Origin: Bacteroidales bacterium UBA1733
GTDB lineage: Bacteria; Bacteroidota; Bacteroidia; Bacteroidales; UBA3663
Reading direction: 5' to 3'
Length of the DNA: 9,172 nucleotides
NCBI GenBank assembly: GCA_002315795.1
Contig: DCIF01000140.1
Location: 6,597-15,768, forward strand
Below the pieces are notes generated by a model. The model ran no database searches and was not told the origin of the DNA. It worked only from the letters and a program-made list of their open reading frames with translations. A program made the translations under genes and the position numbers. Shown one piece after another: positions 1-7,056 of the stretch (position 1 is its first letter; every line of letters begins with the position of its first letter).

Positions 1-3000
1 TCGGTCTCAGAGACATCGAGTGGCTGACCATCGACCAGAATCTGGAACTGTGGAAGACTATCAACCGATGTATGCAACCAGTCAGAACCGGTAGAAAGGA
101 GAGCATAGACGGCATCCGCAGCAAGACTTGAAGAACCCCAGTCGGACGTCTGCTTCTCGAGCAACAGCCATTCTCGCATCTCGTTGATCTCTGATTCACG
201 TGGAGAGACTTCGGCAAAAGCCTGCAACATGGCAGAGGTACAAGCCACAGGAGAGAACCAGGATTGGCGGTCGAGCGACTCCCAGTACATACCCTTGTGA
301 GAATCATGAAGAGCGAACTGACGGACACTCTCCATCACGCTTTCAGCCTTGGAGGTACGGCCATATCGGTATAAGGTGACGGCCGCCAGAGCACGGTTGG
401 TCATCGCAAGCGATCCCCAATCCTGCTGCAGTTCGTCAAGCGTCTTATTAACGAGCTTCTGAACGCTCTTCTCTATCGATTTGCTGCTATAAGACGTTAC
501 TTCGTTGAGGAGCTGACGCGTATAAGCATAGCTCCAGAATCTCATGTACGAAGGCTTGTAGTCATACTTCTTGGCTTGACGCAGCATTTCTTCTTCCAGA
601 CGAAGCGTTTCTTTGTCAAAGTAATGAACCGCCTCGTTGATCAACTTCTGCAGAGTAGCATCAGCTGGCAGACAGCCTAAGCGATGCACCTCGCCGACGA
701 GTTCGAGCACCTGTGAAGTGGCCCAATAAGAAGCCTCATCACGGTCACTACCGAAGTCGAGCCAGAGGAATCCGCCGTCCTTAGCCTGCAGCTTCTCAAG
801 CGAAGTGATGATTAGTGAGGTGATATTTGCATTACGAACGGAATCGAACAACTGATCAAGCGCCTGCATACGAAGGGTCTGACGTTCTGCTTCAGGCAAC
901 CAAGGAGATGCCAGGAGTGGACTGATCTTCAGATCGGCATTCTGCTGAAGTGAAGAGACCAACACATCGCCCTCCTGACCCTGACGCTCCTTCCAGGAAG
1001 CTACAGCCTGTGCCAGCAGTGGATTTTCGGTAACGAGCTTACCAGCCAGCGCAATGGCAAAGAGGTTGTGAGCCAAAGCCGGCGAGGTGATAGCTTCGGT
1101 ATCGATGATCGAAGGCAAAGCAGTGACACAGTACCAGGTTGGATTGTTGCAGTACTCGAACGTGAGACGAGCATTCCCCTTGGCCGAAGCAGGTGTCAGG
1201 ACATCTATTCCCAGATCCGCAGTCTGTGGCTGCAGATAGAAAGGCTGTGTCTCAATGACAGGAGTGATCGTTGAAAGGATGGGGAGCAGCTGTTGTTCGC
1301 CATCACCATTACCATCGGCCGACAGCGCCTTGAGTCGGAAACCAATGTATGGTGCATCGAGAGGAGTATCATAGGAGATGCGGACTACCTCTGTAGCCTG
1401 AGCAGCGAGTTGCAGATTACAGGTTTCGGACTTCACCACCTCATTTGTGCGAGGGTCAAAGAGTTCGACTACAGCCTCAGCAGAGAGCAGGCTGTCAGTA
1501 GCGTTCATGACGTTGCCTGAGAGGACAACGGTATCTCCGGCACGAAGGAACCGTGGCAGAGAAGACTGTACCATGAGCGGACGCTGTGCCAGTACCTGCT
1601 TCTGGATGCGATCTGTGCAAAGCGACTGATCGTAGGCCAAAGCCTGGAAATGGTAAGTGGTATTGAAGTTCGGTACGTCAAAATCGACGGTGAAGATACC
1701 GTCTGCATCAGAGGTGAGCTGTGGTTTCCATAGAGCCACCTTGACCTCTTCCGTGCGCATAACGACCTCCATCTGCTTAGTTTCATCAGCTGCATCGGCT
1801 TCTTCCTCAGCTACATACAAAGCATCAGTCATAACGTTTGCTGCACTACGCATCGGTGCGGATTCGAGCATCATAGGTGCTGCGCATTCTTCAACCATCG
1901 ACGTAAAGACGCGACCTTTCATACGGGTGTTACGAACCGTTGAACTGAAATAGTCGTAGTCATAACGGTTGTCGTGAGGCAGTTCAACGTCACAGGAACT
2001 GGTCGGCAGACGCTTACCCATGTATCTCAGCATCTCGCTCTGAGAATAGTATTTAGGACTCTTGAATTCATGTAGATTGACGCTGAAACGAGTAGCTTGC
2101 AGCGACCAGTCGTTAGGTGCCAGCGACTGCAGAGCCTCATTATAAAGCTCTAACATCATGCGTGCATCAGCTACAGGTTCTCCCTTCTGATTGCTGAGAC
2201 GGAAAGACCAGTGTTCGTGATTGCCTGGGATCAGCTTATCACGGAAGGTGACAGTAGAAAGACGCACCTCATTGCGCCAAGGAGCACGGAAATAGAGATG
2301 TTCGCTCTGGTGTTCTCCTTCACGGATCGTATAGAAATCGATGTGGATTTCCTCATCGAGTTCCTTAGGCATTTCGGCTGTAAACCAATGCATTCCTGGT
2401 TTATAATAGAGCCAGCCTGCAGACAGCTGACGGTTGCGGCTGCTGACGACATAATAAACATGGCTGCCAGTGGTAGTACCTACAAGCACGCGTATATGAC
2501 CCTCATCGTCCATGTGACGACTCTCTGTAGGAACCCAGAGCGAAGAGGCGACAGGAGGCAAAGTATCGCTCTCACGATATAGCACGAGATCTGCCTTGGC
2601 AGTAGCAGCTTCCTCATCTCCAATAATATGAGCCTCGATATGATACTGTCCTGACGGAACCTTATCCCAACGGAAGTGCTGGTCATTGCTCATGAAGTCT
2701 TCTTCCATCACCAGTGTAGTATCCTTACCATTGACGACAGATAGCTGGTAATGGCAGCGGACAGACTTCTCTGAAGGATCGGAGGAAATCAGACTGAAAC
2801 CATAGTCTGCCTTCTCACCAGGCTTCAGACAGAGGGTTGCATCACTGCAAGACAAGCCACGGCTGTGGCCAATCCAGAATTCAGTGCTACCCTCGTGCGT
2901 CTCTCCAGCGGCATTGGTGCACTCAGCGTGAATGGTATAGGTGAAATACGGACGACGGCTGTGCGTATCTTCTTCTTTCGTTTCGGTCCACTCGGCCGGA

Positions 3001-5057
3001 CAGACATATTCGAAGCGACCGGACGGATCGGTAGTCACAGAGAAGGTACGCGTCTCGAAACTGTCATTGCCAAACCACCACATCCATGGACGTGCCGAGA
3101 GTCGGCAATCGACCTGAGTGTTGGCCACTGGCATGCCTGAATAGGTCATAACACGTCCGGCAATCTTGGCTTGCTCACCTTTGAGCTGATGCGACTGAGT
3201 ATCAGAGAAATCAATGAAGAAAGTTGGGGTCTTGTATTCACTGACCTCCAGATAATGCGTCTTAGAAAAATGGTCTTGGCTATTGAAAGAACTGACACGG
3301 AAAGAGAAACGACCATTCATTCGATCTGTAGGAATGTCAAAGTCTGCCAAGGCCTGACCCATGGCATCGGTCTTGACGTTACGTGTCTCTATGTCGTTAC
3401 CAGCAGCATCCTTGAAGACGATCTTAAGATCAACCTCAGCAGAAGGCTGACGATGATTGTAGCCAGCTTTCCAAGCGATGACCGACATACGGACGGTTTC
3501 TCCCGGACGATAGATTCCCAGATCAGTATGTATCTGAAGGCCTGTGCTGTAATGTGAGCTCTCTGAGCTATATGCATAGTCAGAAACCTCTGGAAGGAAA
3601 GTGTCCTTGTCCTTCTCCACTTTATAAGTGATGCCACCGGTCTTCTGCAGCGTGACATAACCGTCGGCGTTGGTGACCAGATTATCAATGTTTTTATTGT
3701 TCTGAAAATCTCGTGATGTGGCATAACGGATCCTGGCACCCTCAAGCGGAGCACCTGTCTGGCTGTTGACTGCAAAGACCTGCGAAGGATGTGGCAAGGA
3801 ATAGTCACGACCCTCACGTTGTTCGAGCGTCGCAGGACGAATCTGGAAAGTGCGGATATCCGTTACGTTGATCAGCGAAGAAGCCACCTCGTTTTCAGGG
3901 ATCTTCTTCTGGGCATGGCGTCCCTCTGGTGTATCGTATGAAGCCAGGACGATATACTGTCCTAAAGGTACAGCATCGAACGAAGCTGAGAGCTGTTCAG
4001 CATCGAAAGGAATCTTGCCATCGGCATGAAGGATGCGCGACTGTACAGCGATGAAATCCTTGACCGCCATTTGGCTCATTGAACGTGAATCAGGGACCTT
4101 TGGCAGACGATAAAGTGTCAAAGTGACGTCATTGACATTACGCGAATGAACCGTGACAGCAATCGCATCCGTACTCTGAATGACAGACGGATAAGTATAA
4201 GACACTGTGCGCTCTTCTACCTGAGTGATGAGGTTTCTGATCTTATTGCTGAACTTTGACTCCGGATGGCGGTTCAGATAATTGACCAGCAAAGGGTAGT
4301 CCTGATCAGAAGGAGATTGAGAAATCAGGAACAATCCAGACTCAGGATAGGCAGCATACTTCTGATAGAGTCCACGATAAGTATCATTCAGGCTATAGTT
4401 TTCAAAAGGAGAATAAGCAGAACCATCGGCAATATATGCTTCGATGAATAGACGAGGCAGGATATCCTGATCAGCCAGATGGCGTGTGAGCCACTCCTGA
4501 CGTTTGTCGTAGCCGAAATAGGTCTCCTGTGCCACACGCAATGTGAGGAAATCAAGCAGTGTAGGAATCGCTCTATTGCCCAGTTCATTGCCTGGGATGA
4601 TCAGATCTTCATATTCAGACAAAGGTTTCTGCAAAGCGCTGACATCGCCATTGCCACAAGGATTGAGCACTTGCTCCCAAAGATCTGCGGCATCAGCTGG
4701 CTTCTCGACATCGTAAGGAGCCTTATTGATAATTACAACCTTGAGCAGACAGACCAGCGAACGAATATCCGGTGAGAGTGTGTCTTTGGCCAGAATCTCA
4801 TCAATCTGCTTACAAACTTCGTTGAGGTTATGACGCGAGATGGAGGTTTTGGCCAAACCTATCTGCACAAGCGAAGACACGATGGCATGACCATCGTTCA
4901 TCTTGACGGCACGAGAGAGCTGAGCCTCAGCATCTTTGACAACGGTGGCAGGATAACGGAAGTCTGGCAACTTGGCCGTTTTCGTGTTCGAAGCATGGAC
5001 AGAGAAGAACATAGACAAAACGGTTATTAGGCTTAGGAATAAGTATTTCATAGACAT
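1..5057 (-). CDS. Alpha-2-macroglobulin family protein, secreted, C-terminus cut off by the window edge
   Basis: An uninterrupted frame encodes 1685 residues and leaves the window before a stop. A type I signal peptide is visible: hydrophobic core LFLSLITVLSMFF, then VHA as a likely cleavage site near residue 24. There is no lipobox Cys, so it is probably periplasmic and soluble rather than a lipoprotein. After it come a helical region (about 25-285), beta-rich macroglobulin domains, an MG2-type segment around residue 515 (HTDLGIYRPGE), a Met-rich acidic bait-like stretch (about 1038-1100), the A2M core (about 1105-1145, WKPQL...DADG) and a helical thioester-domain fold (about 1310-1660). The CxEQ thioester motif is absent. 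Relatives trap proteases through bait cleavage; whether this one does is inference. Start: ATG at 5057 or the in-frame ATG at 5051; both precede the signal peptide. An ATG at 5111 would bury the signal and is less likely. Perhaps 150-250 residues are missing at the C-terminus. Confidence 0.93.
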   Translation of the reverse strand, partial: MSMKYLFLSLITVLSMFFSVHASNTKTAKLPDFRYPATVVKDAEAQLSRAVKMNDGHAIVSSLVQIGLAKTSISRHNLNEVCKQIDEILAKDTLSPDIRSLVCLLKVVIINKAPYDVEKPADAADLWEQVLNPCGNGDVSALQKPLSEYEDLIIPGNELGNRAIPTLLDFLTLRVAQETYFGYDKRQEWLTRHLADQDILPRLFIEAYIADGSAYSPFENYSLNDTYRGLYQKYAAYPESGLFLISQSPSDQDYPLLVNYLNRHPESKFSNKIRNLITQVEERTVSYTYPSVIQSTDAIAVTVHSRNVNDVTLTLYRLPKVPDSRSMSQMAVKDFIAVQSRILHADGKIPFDAEQLSASFDAVPLGQYIVLASYDTPEGRHAQKKIPENEVASSLINVTDIRTFQIRPATLEQREGRDYSLPHPSQVFAVNSQTGAPLEGARIRYATSRDFQNNKNIDNLVTNADGYVTLQKTGGITYKVEKDKDTFLPEVSDYAYSSESSHYSTGLQIHTDLGIYRPGETVRMSVIAWKAGYNHRQPSAEVDLKIVFKDAAGNDIETRNVKTDAMGQALADFDIPTDRMNGRFSFRVSSFNSQDHFSKTHYLEVSEYKTPTFFIDFSDTQSHQLKGEQAKIAGRVMTYSGMPVANTQVDCRLSARPWMWWFGNDSFETRTFSVTTDPSGRFEYVCPAEWTETKEEDTHSRRPYFTYTIHAECTNAAGETHEGSTEFWIGHSRGLSCSDATLCLKPGEKADYGFSLISSDPSEKSVRCHYQLSVVNGKDTTLVMEEDFMSNDQHFRWDKVPSGQYHIEAHIIGDEEAATAKADLVLYRESDTLPPVASSLWVPTESRHMDDEGHIRVLVGTTTGSHVYYVVSSRNRQLSAGWLYYKPGMHWFTAEMPKELDEEIHIDFYTIREGEHQSEHLYFRAPWRNEVRLSTVTFRDKLIPGNHEHWSFRLSNQKGEPVADARMMLELYNEALQSLAPNDWSLQATRFSVNLHEFKSPKYYSQSEMLRYMGKRLPTSSCDVELPHDNRYDYDYFSSTVRNTRMKGRVFTSMVEECAAPMMLESAPMRSAANVMTDALYVAEEEADAADETKQMEVVMRTEEVKVALWKPQLTSDADGIFTVDFDVPNFNTTYHFQALAYDQSLCTDRIQKQVLAQRPLMVQSSLPRFLRAGDTVVLSGNVMNATDSLLSAEAVVELFDPRTNEVVKSETCNLQLAAQATEVVRISYDTPLDAPYIGFRLKALSADGNGDGEQQLLPILSTITPVIETQPFYLQPQTADLGIDVLTPASAKGNARLTFEYCNNPTWYCVTALPSIIDTEAITSPALAHNLFAIALAGKLVTENPLLAQAVASWKERQGQEGDVLVSSLQQNADLKISPLLASPWLPEAERQTLRMQALDQLFDSVRNANITSLIITSLEKLQAKDGGFLWLDFGSDRDEASYWATSQVLELVGEVHRLGCLPADATLQKLINEAVHYFDKETLRLEEEMLRQAKKYDYKPSYMRFWSYAYTRQLLNEVTSYSSKSIEKSVQKLVNKTLDELQQDWGSLAMTNRALAAVTLYRYGRTSKAESVMESVRQFALHDSHKGMYWESLDRQSWFSPVACTSAMLQAFAEVSPRESEINEMREWLLLEKQTSDWGSSSLAADAVYALLSTGSDWLHTSVDSLPQFQILVDGQPLDVSET

Positions 5058-5155
5058 AATGATATGTTTCACTTCATTGATGCTTCGCTTAACACAATTG
5101 TTGCACAGCATTTGGTATTAAGAGTCAGAAGAGGCGGCAAGGTTTAAAAGCGTGG
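5058..5155. other. Intergenic gap between the TRIC channel gene and the macroglobulin gene
   Basis: This 98-bp gap contains no full TTTG/TAnnTTTG promoter on the minus strand, no clear terminator hairpin and no open frame with coding character. The macroglobulin gene may be transcribed by read-through from the channel gene or from a promoter that departs from consensus. Confidence 0.5.
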
Positions 5156-5818
5156 CTAATGTATCCTTCGGCCACTCGTCGAAGGTTTACCAGGACGTGA
5201 CGAATGACGATAGGCATCGAGCAGCGGCAACTGCCAGTGATAACGAACTGCCAGGAAGCGGATGATCATTACAGTAAGTGCACAACCTACCTGTGAAACG
5301 ATGGTTGGTGCACCAAGAAGAATGGCATTGGTGTAGAAAATACCTCCTACCATACAGGCCAATGCGTAGATGTCTCGACGGAAGATGAGCGGAATCTCAT
5401 TGATCAGGATATCGCGCACCACACCACCTGCTGCACCCGTACACATGCCCATGATGTTGGCTGCCCAGAACGAGAAACCTGCATCAAGGGTCTTCTGGAA
5501 TCCTACGATTGTAAAAAGACCCAATCCAATGGTATCGAAAAGGAAGATGGTATTCGAGATACGCTCAATGAACCTGTGCAGGAAAAGAAAGGCCAGAAGG
5601 GCTACACCAACGATGACCAGATAGATCCACTGAGTCATCCAGAAGGGACTGATACCCAGCATCACATCACGAATTGTGCCACCACCTACAGCTGTGGCCA
5701 TACCAACGATGAATGCACCAAACAGATCGAACTGCTTGGCAGAGGCCATTCGAAGACCAGAAATGGCAAAAGCAAAGGTGCCAGTATAGTCAACGATATC
5801 TACAAAAGTTATATCCAT
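5156..5818 (-). CDS. TRIC/UPF0126-family cation channel (YicG-like membrane protein)
   Basis: This 220-residue integral membrane protein has about seven hydrophobic segments. It is built as two similar three-helix repeats plus a last helix, the layout of the TRIC (trimeric intracellular cation channel) family. The family's Gly-rich motifs appear once per repeat: GGGTIRD at 45-51 and GGVVRD at 131-136. Prokaryotic TRIC homologues conduct monovalent cations such as K+ across the inner membrane; the physiological role in bacteria is poorly defined. The usual length is about 200-210 residues. The extra here is a short basic, Ser/Pro-rich hydrophilic tail (about 204-220) with no obvious function. 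The ATG at 5818 matches the normal family N-terminus, where a short leader precedes FAFAISGLRMA. Only about 30 bp separate the start from an upstream terminator, leaving little room for a promoter. The next gene downstream begins 98 bp after the stop. Confidence 0.92.
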   Translation of the reverse strand: MDITFVDIVDYTGTFAFAISGLRMASAKQFDLFGAFIVGMATAVGGGTIRDVMLGISPFWMTQWIYLVIVGVALLAFLFLHRFIERISNTIFLFDTIGLGLFTIVGFQKTLDAGFSFWAANIMGMCTGAAGGVVRDILINEIPLIFRRDIYALACMVGGIFYTNAILLGAPTIVSQVGCALTVMIIRFLAVRYHWQLPLLDAYRHSSRPGKPSTSGRRIH

Positions 5819-5850
5819 GAGGGGGTCTCTATTAACGTGATACGATTGGG

Positions 5851-5888
5851 ATAAAAAAGATCGTGCAGAGAAATAAATCTCTACACGA
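5851..5888 (-). terminator. Intrinsic terminator after the 31-residue small-protein gene
   Basis: Reading the minus strand, TCGTGTAGAGA, a 6-nt loop TTTATT, then TCTCTGCACGA form an 11-position stem with one mismatch, followed directly by a T-rich run (TCTTTTTTAT). This is a classic rho-independent terminator in the minus direction. It lies 53 bp after the small-protein stop codon. The plus strand lacks a comparable T-run right after the stem, so it is probably not bidirectional. Confidence 0.8.
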
Positions 5889-5913
5889 CCCGATATTTGC
5901 TTTTAGTAATTAA

Positions 5914-5930
5914 AATCTTTAATAAAGATT
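5914..5930. repeat. Short perfect palindrome just after the small-protein gene
   Basis: AATCTTT, a 3-nt centre, then AAAGATT make a perfect 7-bp AT-only dyad, 10 bp downstream of the small-protein stop. On the minus strand it is followed by TTTAATTAC. It could be a 3'-end stabilising hairpin, a weak first terminator or chance in AT-rich DNA. The stronger terminator lies 26 bp further on. Confidence 0.35.
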
Positions 5931-5940
5931 GGAGTGACGT

Positions 5941-6036
5941 TTAACGAACAACCTCCAATGCGATGTAGCACATTGCAATCATGTAAGCTGCAATAGCTGC
6001 TAACTGAAAATGCTTGTTCTTAAATAACTGTTCCAT
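5941..6036 (-). CDS. Small single-pass membrane protein, 31 residues, function unknown
   Basis: The ATG at 6036 opens a 31-codon frame ending in TAA. The protein has a charged polar head (MEQLFKNKHFQ), one hydrophobic helix of about 18 residues rich in Ala, Ile, Met and Tyr (from LAAIAAYMIA on), and a short ALEVVR tail. That is the shape of a small inner-membrane protein. It is the only credible frame inside a transcription unit with its own promoter (6172-6203) and terminator (5851-5888), which is the main reason to believe it. No Shine-Dalgarno precedes it. The leader just upstream is AT-rich with two copies of an AAGGTATT element, as expected for Bacteroidetes initiation. The frame stays open upstream to 6174, but its first codon would lie inside the promoter -7 box, so the short form is chosen. 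I do not recognise the family and assign no function. Confidence 0.7.
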   Translation of the reverse strand: MEQLFKNKHFQLAAIAAYMIAMCYIALEVVR

Positions 6037-6165
6037 AATAATTAAAAATACCTTAAAATTAATACCTTTAAATAACGCAGCAATTGATAAAAGTTTCTTC
6101 AGGGAACACCTTTCGGCCGGTCTGGAAATTCGAAGAAGACCTTGCCAGGGGTTATCCTTTGTTTG
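6037..6165 (-). ncRNA. Potentially structured 5' leader of the small-protein transcript
   Basis: From the inferred transcription start (about 6165) to the ATG there are about 128 untranslated bases, long for a 31-codon gene. On the minus strand GGTC (6141-6138) can pair with GACC (6122-6119), extended across an internal loop by GGC (6146-6144) with GCC (6117-6115). The 15-nt loop contains TTCTTC (6137-6132), which is complementary to GAAGAA at 6100-6095, allowing a pseudoknot-like contact. The first half is GC-richer and the second half AT-rich. These pairings were found by eye. I match this to no named riboswitch. It could be a cis-regulatory leader, or the transcript could be a small RNA that also encodes a peptide. 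Confidence 0.35.
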
Positions 6166-6171
6166 ACGCTG

Positions 6172-6203
6172 CAAAGGTACTGCCTTTTTGGAGATTGTGC
6201 AAA
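6172..6203 (-). promoter_or_regulatory. Bacteroidetes-type sigma-70 promoter for the small-protein unit
   Basis: On the minus strand a -33 element TTTG (6203-6200) is followed by a 20-nt spacer and a -7 element TACCTTTG (6179-6172). This is an exact match to the Bacteroides consensus TTTG-N19-21-TAnnTTTG. Transcription should begin about 6-8 nt downstream, near 6165. It is the only full-consensus promoter I found in the window, which suggests strong constitutive expression. Confidence 0.8.
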
Positions 6204-6384
6204 GATTTCAGAGGATTTCGCACAAATTTACAAAAAACGGCTCAATTATGTAGTATTTTGCTAATTTTGGTATGCAAAAAACATGTTATAAAACATATTT
6301 TCGCACATCTGGGACCTCAAAGAACAAAGCAAAAAGAAGATTTAATTGCTTTTCGGTGTAGAGAAAGAGGGATATCTGGTCTGC
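6204..6384. other. Intergenic DNA between the DJ-1-family gene and the small-protein promoter
   Basis: About 180 bp of AT-rich sequence without a credible gene. It contains one weak terminator-like hairpin (6276-6296) and a second possible hairpin, minus-strand AAAGCAA (6352-6346) with TTGCTTT (6332-6326). It also has an isolated TAAATTTG resembling a -7 box at 6230-6223, without a TTTG at the right distance. Confidence 0.5.
6276..6296 (-). terminator. Weak candidate terminator downstream of the DJ-1-family gene
   Basis: On the minus strand ATGTT, a 4-nt loop and AACAT form a short 5-bp stem, followed by GTTTTTTG with six T residues. The position, about 90 bp after the stop codon, suits the end of the upstream transcript. 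The stem is short and AT-rich, so this is tentative. Confidence 0.3.
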
Positions 6385-6939
6385 TTATTCGTAAACCTGA
6401 TACATCATCTTGGCAAGTACCTGGTCGGCAGTCTCTTTGCCTACGAGGACCGTTACCATCGTGTGGCCAAGTTCATAACCAACGCCAGCACCGGCACCTG
6501 TAATCATCTTACCATCAAGGACTACGGACTTCTTCTGCAGGTCTGCACCTAAGAGTTTTTCCTCAAAACCCGGATAGCAGGTGGCTTTCTTACCCTGAAG
6601 CAAGCCCATGAGGCCATAGACGAATGGTGCTGCACATACCGCTGCCAGATACTTACCAGCAGCATGATATTCCTTAATATAATCAGCCAGAAGCTCGCAC
6701 TGTGACAGGTTGGTAGATCCAGGCATACCTCCAGGGAGGAAGAGCATGTCGCCATCTGAGAGGTCAGCTGCCTGCAGAATAGTATCTGCAATCACTGGAA
6801 CACCATTGCTGGCAGTAACGACCTCGTCGTCAGTGATGCTGACCGTAATGGCCTGAATACCGGCACGACGTAGAATATCAAGTGGAAGCATGGCCTCTGA
6901 AATCTCAAAGCCATTAGCTAACATGGCATATACTTTCAT
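6385..6939 (-). CDS. DJ-1/PfpI-family protein (YajL/ThiJ-like)
   Basis: The 184-residue, single-domain protein has the class I glutamine amidotransferase-like fold of the DJ-1 superfamily. Visible hallmarks are the N-terminal strand and NGFE motif with the conserved Glu12 (partner of the nucleophile in DJ-1), the LPGGMPGS loop (68-75), the nucleophile elbow AAVCAAP with Cys102, the TCYPGFE segment (120-126) and the C-terminal ITGAGAGVGYELGH. Family members are cytoplasmic and have been linked to oxidative-stress protection and to glyoxalase or deglycase activity; the exact activity is debated and not decidable here. Length is typical. The frame opens 24 codons earlier, but that extension translates an AT-rich inverted repeat and the homologous N-terminus is MKVYAMLANGFE, so 6939 is chosen. 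It follows proA by 117 bp and may be transcribed separately. Confidence 0.93.
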   Translation of the reverse strand: MKVYAMLANGFEISEAMLPLDILRRAGIQAITVSITDDEVVTASNGVPVIADTILQAADLSDGDMLFLPGGMPGSTNLSQCELLADYIKEYHAAGKYLAAVCAAPFVYGLMGLLQGKKATCYPGFEEKLLGADLQKKSVVLDGKMITGAGAGVGYELGHTMVTVLVGKETADQVLAKMMYQVYE

Positions 6940-6951
6940 AGTGTAATGAAT

Positions 6952-7050
6952 AATGATTAATGAATAATTAAGAATGAAATGAATAATGGTGTGAGACGAT
7001 ATCCGTGGCACAGCAAACCGTTATTCATTATTAATTATTCATTATTAATT
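6952..7050. repeat. AT-rich imperfect inverted repeat between proA and the DJ-1-family gene
   Basis: The left arm (6952-6977) and right arm (7025-7050) are reverse complements at 23 of 26 positions. The best core is TGAATAATTAAGAATGA against its complement, with one mismatch. Within the arms, TAATGAATAAT-like units also repeat directly. The spacer (6978-7024) has a GC-richer centre, and GAATAATGG (6981-6989) can pair with CCGTTATTC (7018-7026) as an alternative inner stem. It could act as a transcript 3' end for proA, or be a dispersed intergenic repeat. No coding capacity or clear target-site duplication is seen. Confidence 0.6.
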
Positions 7051-7056
7051 TGAAAT

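Noticed and set aside
1068..4775. Numerous plus- and minus-strand open frames of 60-142 codons inside the macroglobulin region
   Set aside because: They all overlap one continuous 1685-codon frame with recognisable domains, and their translations show no family features; they are shadow frames.
5058..5111. Earlier ATG at 5111 for the macroglobulin
   Set aside because: It would add 18 mostly polar residues before the signal peptide. Starts at 5057 or 5051 give a normal signal sequence.
5370..5854. Plus-strand frames opposite the TRIC channel gene
   Set aside because: They are antisense to a clear membrane protein and have low-complexity basic composition without recognisable motifs.
6037..6174. 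In-frame upstream extension that would make the small protein 77 residues long
   Set aside because: Its first codon (TTG) lies inside the promoter -7 box, so it cannot be on the transcript from that promoter. The extension also has no coding character, while the last 31 residues have a proper Met and a clean membrane helix.
6223..6230. TAAATTTG as a second minus-strand -7 promoter element
   Set aside because: No TTTG lies 19-21 nt upstream of it, while the site at 6172-6203 has both elements with correct spacing.
6940..7011. 24-residue hydrophobic N-terminal extension of the DJ-1-family protein, looking like a membrane anchor
   Set aside because: The Ile/Tyr/His-rich residues are just a translation of the AT-rich inverted repeat. 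The family N-terminus starts at MKVYAMLANGFE.
6940..7056. CRISPR-like or mobile-element interpretation of the repeated TAATGAATAAT units
   Set aside because: Units are irregular in spacing, there are no uniform spacers, no cas genes or transposase, and no clear target-site duplication.
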